In this document: piece by piece, positions 22,238 to 31,075 of the stretch
How the letters are laid out: the number at the start of each line of letters is the position of its first letter
Numbering within the stretch: the first letter of the stretch is position 1
Assembly (NCBI GenBank): GCA_017965475.1
Contig: JAGCPV010000102.1
Span: 1-42,754, forward strand
Length of the DNA: 42,754 bases
Source of the DNA: Prevotella sp.
GTDB taxonomy: Bacteria; Bacteroidota; Bacteroidia; Bacteroidales; Bacteroidaceae
Direction of reading: 5' to 3'
Notes under the pieces: generated by a model
Seen by the model: only the letters and a program-made list of their open reading frames with translations
Told to the model about the DNA's origin: nothing
Database searches by the model: none
Position numbers and translations under genes: made by a program

Positions 22238-24814
22238 TTAGTTCAATGCGGGAAGCTCCAGCCACTTGATGTAGCAGAAGTCCTGACGGTGAGGCAGGTT
22301 CTTGTTCTTCGGGTACATACGCAGAGCACTCTTGTACTGTCCGAACTGCTTGGGCTTCAACTCTGCCTCAAAGGTATAGTTGTTGCCTTCATGACTTGTC
22401 ACCTTCAACGGTTCTACGCTGAAGACCTTCTCCTCTCCGTTCTTGTCAAGCAGTACATTTACCTTCTCAAGACCGATGGCATCGTCGAGTCCCTGCTCGT
22501 TGATCACAACCTTCAGGTTGTACTTCTGACCAGCCTCAGCACCAGTAGCAGGGAAGTCCCACTCTGCAGACACCATATTGATGGCATCCCAGCGCTCAGC
22601 CACAGCCTCTTTCCACTGGGCAATCTCCTTAGCCAGACGGTTATCGTTCTTAGAGAGTTCCTTGAAGCGCTTAGCCTCCTTCTCATAGAACTTAGAATAG
22701 TAGTCGTCGAGCTGACGCTTCATCGTATAGTGAGGTGCAATCTGGGCGATTGAGTTCTTCACCACCTTGATCCAACCCTTAGAGATGCCCTTCTTGTCCT
22801 TGTCGTAGTAGAGGGGCACGATCTCATTCTCAAGCAGACTATAGATGGTAGCAGCATCGAGCTGATCCTGATAACCCTGATTCTGGTAGGTGCGCTTCTC
22901 GGTAAGAGCCCATCCGGCGCCCTCACGATAGCCCTCCAGCCACCAACCGTCTTTTACTGACAGATTTACAACACCATTCATTTCAGCCTTCTCACCAGAG
23001 GTACCAGAAGCCTCAAGCGGACGTGTCGGCGTGTTCATCCAGATATCAACACCTGATACGAGGCGACGAGCCAGCAGGAAGTCGTAGTCCTCAAGGAAGA
23101 TGATCCTACCCTGGAACTGAGGCATCTGAGAGATCTCGAAGATCTTCTTGATCAGACCCTGACCTGCACCATCAGCGGGGTGAGCCTTACCAGCGAAGAG
23201 GAACATAACGGGACGCTCGGGATTGTTGACAATCTTATCAAGACGCTCCAGGTCGGTGAACAGCAGGTGAGCACGCTTATAAGTAGCGAAGCGACGGCAG
23301 AAACCGATTACCAGTGAGTTGGGGTTGATACGCTCAACCAACTTCACGACACGTGCAGGATCGCCCTGGTTCTTCAACCATGTCTCCTGGAACTGTACCT
23401 TAATATAATCGAACAGCTTAGCCTTCAGCGCCTGACGGGTAGCCCATACTTCCTCATCGGGACAGTTGTAGATACCATGCCAGATATCCTCGTTAGACTG
23501 GTCGCTCATGAACTTCTCATCGAAATACTTGGCATAGAGGGCACGCCACTCAGCAGCAGCCCATGTGGGGAAGTGCACACCATTGGTGACATAACCCACG
23601 TGGTTCTCCTCAGGATAGTAACCAGCCCAGATGGGAGCAAACATCTTCTGAGATACCCATCCGTGAAGCTTTGACACACCATTCACCTCCTGACAAGTGT
23701 TGCAGGCGAAGGTTGACATACAGAACTTCTCACCATGATCGTCGGGATTCGTACGACCCATGCCGATGAATTCGTCCCAGGTAATACCCAGTTTTGCAGG
23801 ATAAGCACCCATGTACTTACCAAACAGGCCCTCCTCGAAGTAGTCATGACCAGCGGGCACAGGTGTATGTACGGTATAGAGGCCTGAAGCACGTACCAAC
23901 TCCAGAGCCTGGTTGAATGTCAGACCATCTTCCTCGATATAATCGCAAAGACGCTGCAGGTTGCAGAGGGCAGCGTGACCTTCGTTACAATGATAAATAT
24001 CCTTCTTGATGCCGAGTTTCTTCAACAGCAGCATACCACCGATACCCAGCAGGATCTCCTGCTTCAGGCGGTTCTCCCAGTCACCACCATAGAGAGCATG
24101 GGTGATGGGCTTATCGAACTCAGAGTTCATCTCATTATCCGTATCCAACAGATAAAGCTTCACACGACCAACATTGACACGCCATACGTATGCATGTACC
24201 ATGTAGTTTGTATAGGGAACGTCGATCACCAGAGGATTACCGTCCTTGTCAAGCTGACGCTCGATGGGTAGTGAACCAAAGTTCTGGCTCTCGTAGTTGG
24301 CAATCTGCTGACCGTCCATCGACAGGCTCTGTGTGAAATAGCCAAAACGATAGAGGAAGCCAACAGCACACATATCAACATTAGAATCGGATGCCTCCTT
24401 CACATAGTCACCAGCCAGCATACCCAGACCACCAGAATAGATCTTAAGGGCAGAGTGAATACCATATTCCATACAGAAGTAGGCCACTGATGGACGCTTG
24501 GAATCAGGTTCCACATCCATGTACTTGCGGAACAAGGCATAGACATGCTTCACACGCTTCATCAGCGCCTTATCCTTGACAATCTCCTCCTTACGCTCAA
24601 AACTCAGACGCTCCAGTAACATCACTGGGTTGTGCTTCACATCATGGTAAAGCTCAGGGTCGAGGTCACGGAACAAGTCACGAGCCTCAAAGTTCCATAC
24701 CCACCACATGTTGTGGGCAATCTCATCCAAACATTTCAGTTCCTCAGGAAGACTTGACTTAACAATCAGTTCTTTCCACTGAGGAGCATTTGCATAATCT
24801 GCTTTTATTTTCAT
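22238..24814 (-). CDS. glgP: Alpha-glucan (glycogen) phosphorylase, short GT35 type
   Basis: 858 residues, typical of the DUF3417-containing alpha-glucan phosphorylases rather than the E. coli type. The N-terminal region ([16 protein letters not shown], residues 27-42) is the DUF3417-type start. The catalytic GT35 domain carries [23 protein letters not shown], and the PLP lysine K609 lies in [14 protein letters not shown]. The last 110 residues (from [12 protein letters not shown]) look like a beta-sandwich. It releases glucose 1-phosphate from alpha-1,4-glucan in the cytosol. The upstream gene, 42 bases away, is glycogen synthase, so synthesis and breakdown share an operon. Confidence 0.93.
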   Translation of the reverse strand: MKIKADYANAPQWKELIVKSSLPEELKCLDEIAHNMWWVWNFEARDLFRDLDPELYHDVKHNPVMLLERLSFERKEEIVKDKALMKRVKHVYALFRKYMDVEPDSKRPSVAYFCMEYGIHSALKIYSGGLGMLAGDYVKEASDSNVDMCAVGFLYRFGYFTQSLSMDGQQIANYESQNFGSLPIERQLDKDGNPLVIDVPYTNYMVHAYVWRVNVGRVKLYLLDTDNEMNSEFDKPITHALYGGDWENRLKQEILLGIGGMLLLKKLGIKKDIYHCNEGHAALCNLQRLCDYIEEDGLTFNQALELVRASGLYTVHTPVPAGHDYFEEGLFGKYMGAYPAKLGITWDEFIGMGRTNPDDHGEKFCMSTFACNTCQEVNGVSKLHGWVSQKMFAPIWAGYYPEENHVGYVTNGVHFPTWAAAEWRALYAKYFDEKFMSDQSNEDIWHGIYNCPDEEVWATRQALKAKLFDYIKVQFQETWLKNQGDPARVVKLVERINPNSLVIGFCRRFATYKRAHLLFTDLERLDKIVNNPERPVMFLFAGKAHPADGAGQGLIKKIFEISQMPQFQGRIIFLEDYDFLLARRLVSGVDIWMNTPTRPLEASGTSGEKAEMNGVVNLSVKDGWWLEGYREGAGWALTEKRTYQNQGYQDQLDAATIYSLLENEIVPLYYDKDKKGISKGWIKVVKNSIAQIAPHYTMKRQLDDYYSKFYEKEAKRFKELSKNDNRLAKEIAQWKEAVAERWDAINMVSAEWDFPATGAEAGQKYNLKVVINEQGLDDAIGLEKVNVLLDKNGEEKVFSVEPLKVTSHEGNNYTFEAELKPKQFGQYKSALRMYPKNKNLPHRQDFCYIKWLELPALN

Positions 24815-24856
24815 AACTAAACCAAATAATATATGAATTCAAATAATCAGTATTCT

Positions 24857-26527
24857 TTAATTTTTCGACTTCTTGCGCGCCTCCGCCTTGGTGAGGGCGA
24901 TGTCATACGCCTCATAGTAGTATTTGACAAATACACTCCAGAGCGCTTTCTTCGACAGATCTCCTGCATTCTTACGACAGGCATCCACCTGTTTCTTTGT
25001 CATGCCAGAGTACTCTGCTACAGTGTCCTTGATATTGTCTGCCACCTCAGAATAGTTATAGTCTGTTCGGTGGATTACCTTGACACCATCCTCAATCATT
25101 CCCTCATGCCCAAACACCGTATTGGCCCATAACCCAAAGCCCGCCAAGTCGGTAGTGATACAGGGAACCTTGAAAGCAACGGCCTCCAACGGCGTATAGC
25201 CCCATGGTTCATAATAAGAGGGATAGATACAGAGGTCGTTACCTAAAACCACGTCATAATAGGTCATATTCACGATACCGTCGTTACCGTCAAGATAACA
25301 GGGCAGGAAAATGACCTTCACCTTATCCTCCTTACGGTTGTGCATGTCGTAGTACTTCATCATACCCAACACATTGTCATGGCTCATATTATGAAGCCAA
25401 TGCGTTACTTGAGGCACATCCAATGGTGTATCGTATTTCTTGCCGCTCTTCAGACGTTCTTGAAGATCCTTACGAGGCTCTCCTACCCATCCGGGGACTT
25501 CAATAAAAGCCACCACCTTTTTCTTTAGGTCACGGTCTCTCAGCAAACGGTTCATGGATTCCACAAAGACGTCGATACCCTTGTTACGGAATTCATAACG
25601 TCCAGAAGTGGAGATCAGCAGTGTATCATCGTCAAGTTCCTCTCCAAGAAGAGCATTGGCTATCTCCAGCATCTTCTTGCGGGCAGCACTACGTTTACGG
25701 GCAAACTGCTGTGCACTGCTCGGCACGAAACTGTCATCAAAGCCATTGGGCAGTACCACATCGACGGGCTTATCAAGCAATTCTACACATTCCTTGGCGG
25801 TAATATCGCTCACCGTTGTAAAGCAATCAATATAGTGGGCCGTCTGCTTCTCTATCGAATGCTTCGACTGCATGTTCAGTTCACCAGCCATCTGGTCGCC
25901 GTTATAGGCAAACAAATAGTCATAGAGCGGTTTCATATTACCAGCAATAGAACGTCCTATACTTGTGGCATGGGTCGTAAAGATGGTACCAATCTGAGGT
26001 AGTCTGTTGTTGATATACAACGCACCCAGACCACACATCCATTCGTTAGCGTGGTATATCACCTTCTGCTTCTCATCGAGATAATATTTATAGAAACTCT
26101 CTACCACAAGAGCGGCAGCATACGAGAACATTGATGCCTCGTCGTAATCACCGTACGCATGAAGTGAGTCAACGCCATAGTTCTCCCACAGCCAACCATA
26201 TATCTCATTTTTCTTCTCAAAGAACGGATTAAAATCTACAAGAATCGCGATGGGTTCTCCTGGGACAGTCCAACGTCCTACTCTCACCTTGAGTTCCTGT
26301 GTCTTAACCTCCTCTTGCCAATCGGCAAAAAGTGAAGGATCCTCTTTAAAATAAGGACTTTCTTGTTCTTTCCAGAAATCAGGACCGATGAAAATGATCT
26401 TATCCTGAAGTGCCTCTTGTAGGGTCTTGGCACGTGTCGAAAGGACTGTATAGATTCCACCTACCTTATTGCAGACTTCCCAACTTGACTCGAAGATGTA
26501 GTCTGGCATTAACTGCTTCTTTGCCAT
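24857..26527 (-). CDS. GT3-type glycogen synthase
   Basis: 556 residues, ATG at 26527. The start FESSWEVCNKVGGIYTVLSTRA is the sugar-nucleotide loop of glycogen synthases. Further matches are VIYHANEWMCGLGALYI, TIFTTHATSIGR, VLPNGFD, and PSYYEPWGYTPLEAVAFKVPCITTDLAGFG, which in this form is characteristic of the animal and fungal (GT3) family, not of the GT5 GlgA. It adds glucose from a nucleotide donor (UDP- or ADP-glucose) to glycogen in the cytosol. The C-terminal regulatory arginine cluster of yeast and mammalian enzymes is not evident. It precedes the phosphorylase gene by 42 bases, and its promoter box is at 26548-26555. Confidence 0.92.
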   Translation of the reverse strand: MAKKQLMPDYIFESSWEVCNKVGGIYTVLSTRAKTLQEALQDKIIFIGPDFWKEQESPYFKEDPSLFADWQEEVKTQELKVRVGRWTVPGEPIAILVDFNPFFEKKNEIYGWLWENYGVDSLHAYGDYDEASMFSYAAALVVESFYKYYLDEKQKVIYHANEWMCGLGALYINNRLPQIGTIFTTHATSIGRSIAGNMKPLYDYLFAYNGDQMAGELNMQSKHSIEKQTAHYIDCFTTVSDITAKECVELLDKPVDVVLPNGFDDSFVPSSAQQFARKRSAARKKMLEIANALLGEELDDDTLLISTSGRYEFRNKGIDVFVESMNRLLRDRDLKKKVVAFIEVPGWVGEPRKDLQERLKSGKKYDTPLDVPQVTHWLHNMSHDNVLGMMKYYDMHNRKEDKVKVIFLPCYLDGNDGIVNMTYYDVVLGNDLCIYPSYYEPWGYTPLEAVAFKVPCITTDLAGFGLWANTVFGHEGMIEDGVKVIHRTDYNYSEVADNIKDTVAEYSGMTKKQVDACRKNAGDLSKKALWSVFVKYYYEAYDIALTKAEARKKSKN

Positions 26528-26547
26528 GTTTCAATTATAATTTGCCG

Positions 26548-26555
26548 CAAAGTTA
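26548..26555 (-). promoter_or_regulatory. Promoter -7 box for the glycogen operon
   Basis: The + strand reads caaagtta, i.e. TAACTTTG, 20 bases before the ATG at 26527; the mRNA leader must be short. Confidence 0.6.
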
Positions 26556-26630
26556 CATTAAAAATTCTAAAATCTGCAACCATTATCCTAATAATTTTAG
26601 TTAATTCTAGCAATTAATGATATAGATTAG

Positions 26631-26638
26631 TATCTTTG
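26631..26638 (+). promoter_or_regulatory. Promoter -7 box for the small secreted protein
   Basis: TATCTTTG, 25 bases before the ATG at 26664. Confidence 0.6.
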
Positions 26639-26663
26639 TCAGCAAAAAAGAAAAAGTGTGAGT

Positions 26664-27083
26664 ATGAAGAAGTTAATCCTCCTGGCCGTTCTGTTCATGA
26701 TTCCCTTGCTGGGAGATGCCCAAAAGACGAATGAGCCGTTTCGCGCGTACATTTATAATAATGAATACGATGTCTATCTACGCATCGACTTCTACGACGA
26801 ATCCATCGCCATTCCCGGACAGGATCTCTACGGTCAGTTACCAGGCTATCTGGGCAAGAAGAACAACACCTTTTGCTGGGTGATTACCTCTGTTGAAGTA
26901 TCTGGTACCAGTGCCAAACTCTCCATGATCAACGATTATGGAAGTGAGGATCTCACTGCCACTCTCACTGTGAAAAATGATTCCCTCTACGAGTTGAAAC
27001 AGGTAGAGGGAAGTACATTAAAAGTCCCCAAGAACGGGAAATGGCAGAAACTGCCAAAGACGTTAGAGTTCAAACGCCGTTGA
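26664..27083 (+). CDS. Small secreted protein of unknown function
   Basis: 139 residues from ATG 26664; the upstream in-frame GTG at 26658 would add two residues and is less likely. MKKLILLAVLFMIPLLGDAQ is a clear Sec signal peptide, probably cut after the Ala or Gln. The mature part is rich in beta strands, aromatic and polar (YIYNNEYDVYLRIDFYDE, NNTFCWVITSVEVSG) and has a basic end. A single cysteine is present. I do not recognise the family. It converges on the C10 protease gene, the two stop codons touching, with an inverted repeat over both. Confidence 0.7.
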   Translation: MKKLILLAVLFMIPLLGDAQKTNEPFRAYIYNNEYDVYLRIDFYDESIAIPGQDLYGQLPGYLGKKNNTFCWVITSVEVSGTSAKLSMINDYGSEDLTATLTVKNDSLYELKQVEGSTLKVPKNGKWQKLPKTLEFKRR

Positions 27084-27094
27084 TTACTTAATCA
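27081..27094. terminator. Inverted repeat across two convergent stop codons
   Basis: TGATTA (27081-27086) and TAATCA (27089-27094) form a six-pair stem with a two-base loop that contains the TGA of one gene and the TAA of the other; T-rich sequence follows on the + strand. A weak shared terminator at best. Confidence 0.35.
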
Positions 27095-28889
27095 CGATCT
27101 TTTTCCCATTGTGGATATAGATACCCTTGGCTGATGGTGCACCATTCAGACGCACACCAGATAACGTATGCCAGTTTGCATTCTGAGCGTTTGTCTGATG
27201 ATCGTCTTTCGTGACGGTCTGGATACCCGTAGGAGGAACATGACTGCTAAAGGTGGCCTTATTGCCCTTGATAGTCATCGTCACCAGATTAACATCTTCT
27301 TCGTCTCGACACACCTTCCAGTCATCTTCACCAGCAGTAGCACACATCATCTTAATCTGATAGACGCCATCGCCCATTCCATCACCTAACGTGATCACAT
27401 CGTACGCAGATTCCGATTCACCGCCCCAATAGTAAAATAGCGGAAGATCGACACTGTCATTATATGTAAAATTGAAGCCCTGGACGAATCGATCATCCTG
27501 GAAGAAACCAATTCCCATCTGATATGAAGAATGAGGATGATCAAGGTTAAGGAAATAGAATGCATATTCCACATCGAATCCCTCATCCTTACTCAGACGT
27601 TCATAGACTTCTCCATTTGTACCGAATTCAAAAAACGAGCAATACAGATTCTTCTCGATTGAAGTCTTTCCCTTACCGTTTTCCCCTACTCCTGGCGTCG
27701 CCATCTGATACTCAGTGAAACCTAATTCACGACCGAAATCATCAAAGATCCAACCTGGCGACATGACATCCAACAAAACATAACCATCATCTTCACCGTT
27801 CCAGCCCCAGTTGGCGTAGAAATAGTCCTTTCCATCCACATTCTTGTAGCCATCCAGGATAAACTGATGACCACCCTCATCATCAGGACAATCACCGCCA
27901 AACAACAGCGGTCCTTCTTTTGAGATGACATCATATAAGACGTCCGCCCAACCCTGCGCATCATAGTTCATCTGATGCAACATATACACATCTTCATAGC
28001 CGAAGACATCATAAAGGGCATACACCATTTCATCTGTTCCAGCATACGACTCCCATCCATACTGCATGTTGGAAGCTACGCCGCAGTATTGCATCAGACG
28101 CGAGACTGCCTCCTTTTCCTTTTCCGTACTGGTAGCATTATATGTATCCGTGATATGATCCCAGTCGATCTTAGTACCCGCCGGAACTGCCTCCGTCTCC
28201 CAATCAACCACCACTTTGTCATCAACCTTATCATCACCCCAGAACTCCTCAGGCACTTCCGCAGTACCTGAATAACTTTCAACAGTCTGTAAGGTCTTGT
28301 CCGGATAGCGGCGGTAATTCATCACCTGTGCCATAGCCGTAGCAATACAACCCGTGACGGCTTGGGATGTCAAGTCTATATCCTCATATACGACATGCAA
28401 CTCTGGTGCATGAAGGTTATAAGGGAAATACTGTCCCCAAGCCGTTTTCAGCTTAGGAAGGATATCCTCCTTGTAAGATGCAGCCCTCGTCATCTGTTGT
28501 CTTGGCATCACGTTCGCCGGCAAGTTCTGGATCTTCTTCACATAACCCTCTAGCCATCTCTTCATATTCGAAGGCATGTGATCCATGTTCAGATGTCCCT
28601 TTTCACTAAAGGCCAGAATCTCTGCCGTACGGTCATCACCAGACACAATCACATATCCCCCACCATCAAGGTTGAAGGCATACAACGGTGCATCATTCAC
28701 CGACTCCACAGCACTCGCCATATCCAGACTCAAACAAACACGACTCAGTCCTACTTGAGCACCTCGGGTCTTTGAGTGGTTTGCAAAGAAAGACACTGCC
28801 TTTCGACACGCCTCCTGTTCATTCACCTGACTAGCCTTCGCTATTGTCATTCCAGCCAGCAACGCGGCCAATAAAATCAGTCTTTTCAT
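27084..28889 (-). CDS. C10-family cysteine protease (streptopain/interpain-like), secreted
   Basis: 601 residues. Signal peptide MKRLILLAALLAGMTIAKA, then a Spi-type propeptide to about residue 135. The C10 catalytic domain has catalytic Cys181 in TGCIATAMAQVMNY and His341 in EGGHQFILDGY, followed by YANWGWNGEDDGY, the conserved Trp loop. An acidic insertion lies at about 206-240. A beta-rich region follows, and the last residues (WHTLSGVRLNGAPSAKGIYI...GKKIVIK) resemble the short C-terminal modules of type IX-secreted Prevotella proteins. Relatives include streptopain and interpain A, which cleave host proteins. Promoter box at 28934-28941. Confidence 0.9.
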   Translation of the reverse strand: MKRLILLAALLAGMTIAKASQVNEQEACRKAVSFFANHSKTRGAQVGLSRVCLSLDMASAVESVNDAPLYAFNLDGGGYVIVSGDDRTAEILAFSEKGHLNMDHMPSNMKRWLEGYVKKIQNLPANVMPRQQMTRAASYKEDILPKLKTAWGQYFPYNLHAPELHVVYEDIDLTSQAVTGCIATAMAQVMNYRRYPDKTLQTVESYSGTAEVPEEFWGDDKVDDKVVVDWETEAVPAGTKIDWDHITDTYNATSTEKEKEAVSRLMQYCGVASNMQYGWESYAGTDEMVYALYDVFGYEDVYMLHQMNYDAQGWADVLYDVISKEGPLLFGGDCPDDEGGHQFILDGYKNVDGKDYFYANWGWNGEDDGYVLLDVMSPGWIFDDFGRELGFTEYQMATPGVGENGKGKTSIEKNLYCSFFEFGTNGEVYERLSKDEGFDVEYAFYFLNLDHPHSSYQMGIGFFQDDRFVQGFNFTYNDSVDLPLFYYWGGESESAYDVITLGDGMGDGVYQIKMMCATAGEDDWKVCRDEEDVNLVTMTIKGNKATFSSHVPPTGIQTVTKDDHQTNAQNANWHTLSGVRLNGAPSAKGIYIHNGKKIVIK

Positions 28890-28933
28890 GATCTTTATAT
28901 TATATTATTATTTACTTTCCTCTAATGATGCCA

Positions 28934-28941
28934 CAAATTTA
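28934..28941 (-). promoter_or_regulatory. Promoter -7 box for the C10 protease gene
   Basis: The + strand reads caaattta, i.e. TAAATTTG, 44 bases before the ATG at 28889. Confidence 0.6.
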
Positions 28942-29005
28942 GTCCTTTTTCCTGAATAGTGAAAGAAAATGATGAGAAACATTGCATTTATTAAGAAAAA
29001 AGATA

Positions 29006-29013
29006 TAATTTTG
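29006..29013 (+). promoter_or_regulatory. Promoter -7 box directly before nth
   Basis: TAATTTTG ends six bases before the ATG at 29020, so transcription should begin at or next to the start codon. Confidence 0.55.
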
Positions 29014-29019
29014 CAGCAC

Positions 29020-29670
29020 ATGAACAGGAAAGAACGATATGAAAGGATACTGGCTCACTTCCGTGAGCAGATGCCAAATGTGAATACCGAATTAGAGTTC
29101 GGCAGTGTTTTCCAGTTGTTGGTGGCCGTCATCCTGAGTGCACAATGTACAGATAAGCGCATTAATCAGGTGACCCCGGAACTGTTCAGGCATTTTCCTG
29201 ATGCAAAAGCCATGGCCAAGGCTGAGACGGAAGACGTTTTGGAATACATCAGCAGTGTGTCGTATCCGAATAGCAAAGCCGCCCACCTCGTGGCGATGGC
29301 CAGGACATTAGTGGAGCGGCATAATGGTGAAGTACCGTCTGATATGAATGCCCTACTGGATCTGCCAGGTGTAGGCCGAAAGACCGCCAATGTCATTCAG
29401 AGCGTCGCCTTCGGCAAAGCGACCTTGGCCGTCGATACCCACGTCTTTCGTGTAGCCCATCGCTTAGGTCTGGTCGGCAGACAAGACAACACTCCTCTGA
29501 AAGTTGAGCAGACCCTGGTTAAATACATCCCTCAGGAAGACATACCAGACGCCCACCATTGGCTCTTATTACATGGTAGGTATGTTTGCACATCAAGAAA
29601 ACCTCATTGTGAGAAATGTGAGATTGAACAACTTTGTCCAAAACTCATTGAAGGCTCCAAACTCGGATAG
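29020..29670 (+). CDS. nth: Endonuclease III
   Basis: 216 residues from the ATG at 29020; the frame is open back to 28969 but homologues start MNRKERY and the promoter box excludes the longer form. The family pattern is complete: LSAQCTDKRIN with the catalytic-site region, LPGVGRKTANVIQSVAFG (helix-hairpin-helix with the catalytic Lys), VDTHVFRVAHRLGL with the catalytic Asp, and four cysteines CTSRKPHCEKCEIEQLC for the [4Fe-4S] cluster. It removes oxidised pyrimidines and nicks abasic sites. It converges on the periplasmic helical protein gene, with 7 bases between. Confidence 0.95.
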   Translation: MNRKERYERILAHFREQMPNVNTELEFGSVFQLLVAVILSAQCTDKRINQVTPELFRHFPDAKAMAKAETEDVLEYISSVSYPNSKAAHLVAMARTLVERHNGEVPSDMNALLDLPGVGRKTANVIQSVAFGKATLAVDTHVFRVAHRLGLVGRQDNTPLKVEQTLVKYIPQEDIPDAHHWLLLHGRYVCTSRKPHCEKCEIEQLCPKLIEGSKLG

Positions 29671-29677
29671 GCAGGAA

Positions 29678-30127
29678 TTATCTTCTTGGAGGCTGTCTCC
29701 TGTGGTTGCCCCAGTTTCTGAAAGCACGACGGTGGAAACGGTCTTCTGCCATGATGGCATCATAGACCTTTAAAGCCGGTAGAACTTTGAAGAACTTGTT
29801 GTGATAGGTCTGTTGGATGGTCTTTAGTTCCAGTTCATAGACATCACGCTTCTGGACGATTTTCTTACATTCAGCTTCGTTAGAGGGTCTGTTGCTACAC
29901 TCCTTCTTGATCTTTTCATATACAGCACGTTGCTTCGCATGCATCTCACGTAACAGAGGAAAGAATCTCGAGGCTTCTTCGTTTGTCAGTTTGGCTTCTT
30001 GTGTAATAAACTGCTCCATCTCAGCCTGAAACTTCTCTGGTGAGAACTTTTCAGAATCATCAGCAAAGGTCGGGCACACAAACCAAACCAACAGAGCACT
30101 TATCAACAATAACTTTCTCATCTTCAT
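29678..30127 (-). CDS. Small periplasmic helical protein of an ECF sigma operon (Spy/CnrX-like position)
   Basis: 149 residues. MKMRKLLLISALLVWFVCPTFA is a signal peptide. The mature part is highly charged and helical: KLTNEEASRFFPLLREMHAKQRAVYEKIK, similar in character to the helical periplasmic proteins (Spy/CpxP, CnrX-like metal or stress sensors) encoded with ECF sigma factors. No metal-ligand cluster is visible, only two Cys in the helical region. It ends in a basic tail (HRRQPPRR). It follows the anti-sigma gene after 8 bases and probably works with it. Confidence 0.7.
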   Translation of the reverse strand: MKMRKLLLISALLVWFVCPTFADDSEKFSPEKFQAEMEQFITQEAKLTNEEASRFFPLLREMHAKQRAVYEKIKKECSNRPSNEAECKKIVQKRDVYELELKTIQQTYHNKFFKVLPALKVYDAIMAEDRFHRRAFRNWGNHRRQPPRR

Positions 30128-30135
30128 ACTGTTAT

Positions 30136-30480
30136 TTAATAATCCGCAAGATAGGCGTAGATATCATGATTATCCATCATCAAGTAATCAACAGCCTCAT
30201 CAAAAGCCGTATCTTCAGTATCTTGCTGGACTGTTGCCATCATGGCAGGAGTCTCTTGCGATTTCTCTGGAAGCGCAAGCCATACACCTGCACAGATGAA
30301 CAGGGCACAAATACTGGCAGCGGCATAGAAAACAGGACGCAACCAGATCGACTTCGCCCGGGGCTTATGCTCAGGCAAAGAACTCATAAACTGCTCAGGA
30401 AATTGGTCAAAATAGCCATCAGGCACCCTAAATGGATTCCGTTTCCCAACTCGTTCTTCTATGTACTTCTCTTCATTCAT
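30136..30480 (-). CDS. Membrane anti-sigma factor
   Basis: 114 residues, ATG at 30480. One membrane helix (about residues 48-70) separates a cytosolic N-terminal part, with NPFRVPDGYFDQFPEQFMSSLP, from a periplasmic tail of about 44 acidic residues. The PFxVPxGYF motif is common in Bacteroidota proteins encoded immediately after ECF sigma genes. Likely it holds the sigma factor until a signal in the envelope releases it. No zinc-binding HxxxCxxC is present, so it is not of the ZAS type. The sigma stop codon is 31 bases upstream. Confidence 0.78.
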   Translation of the reverse strand: MNEEKYIEERVGKRNPFRVPDGYFDQFPEQFMSSLPEHKPRAKSIWLRPVFYAAASICALFICAGVWLALPEKSQETPAMMATVQQDTEDTAFDEAVDYLMMDNHDIYAYLADY

Positions 30481-30511
30481 CGCATATATGACGTATCAAT
30501 ATTCAAAAGGT

Positions 30512-31051
30512 TTAATCATGTGACTTAAAATAATCCGAGATTTTCTTGACTGCAATATGATAGGAGGCCTTTAAGGCACCTTCCGACGTATTGAGCAGCT
30601 GACTGATCTCACTATATTTCTTTTCTTCAAAATAGCGTAAAAGAAAAACGGTGCGCTGCACATCCGGCAGTGTAGCTATCGCCTCCTGCAACATGGTCTC
30701 TGCTTCAGAACCATCAAAGTATTCATCTGCTATAAATGGACTCACGGAGATATCATCCATACTGACCGTCTGCTGTTTACGTCGGCGCAGGAAATCCAGA
30801 CTTTCATTAATGGCTATACGGGAAAGCCAGGTGCTGATCTTGGCATCACCATGATAGGAATCGAGACCGTTCCATGCTTTCAAGAATGTATTCTGCAGGA
30901 CATCATTCGCATCGTCATGAACCAGGACGATACGACGAATTATCCAATACAATTGTTCTGAATAACAACGCACCAATAATTCAAAACCCTTCCGCTGAGT
31001 GGCTGTCTCGGAAAGCAACCGTACAATATGCTGTTCATCGTAATCACCCAT
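30512..31051 (-). CDS. ECF RNA polymerase sigma factor
   Basis: 179 residues from the ATG at 31051; an in-frame TTG at 31060 is also possible. Sigma region 2 is seen in VRCYSEQLYWIIRRIVLVHDDANDVLQNTFLKAWNGLDSYHGDAKISTWLSRIAINESLDFLRRRK, region 4 in TLPDVQRTVFLLRYFEEKKYSEISQLLNTSEGALKASYHIAVKKI, with a helix-turn-helix. It directs transcription of its own regulon when the anti-sigma partner is inactive. It lies 24 bases after the L,D-transpeptidase stop codon with no TAnnTTTG box in between, so it is probably transcribed with that gene. Confidence 0.92.
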   Translation of the reverse strand: MGDYDEQHIVRLLSETATQRKGFELLVRCYSEQLYWIIRRIVLVHDDANDVLQNTFLKAWNGLDSYHGDAKISTWLSRIAINESLDFLRRRKQQTVSMDDISVSPFIADEYFDGSEAETMLQEAIATLPDVQRTVFLLRYFEEKKYSEISQLLNTSEGALKASYHIAVKKISDYFKSHD

Positions 31052-31075
31052 GATAAGCAACTGTATTAGACACCA

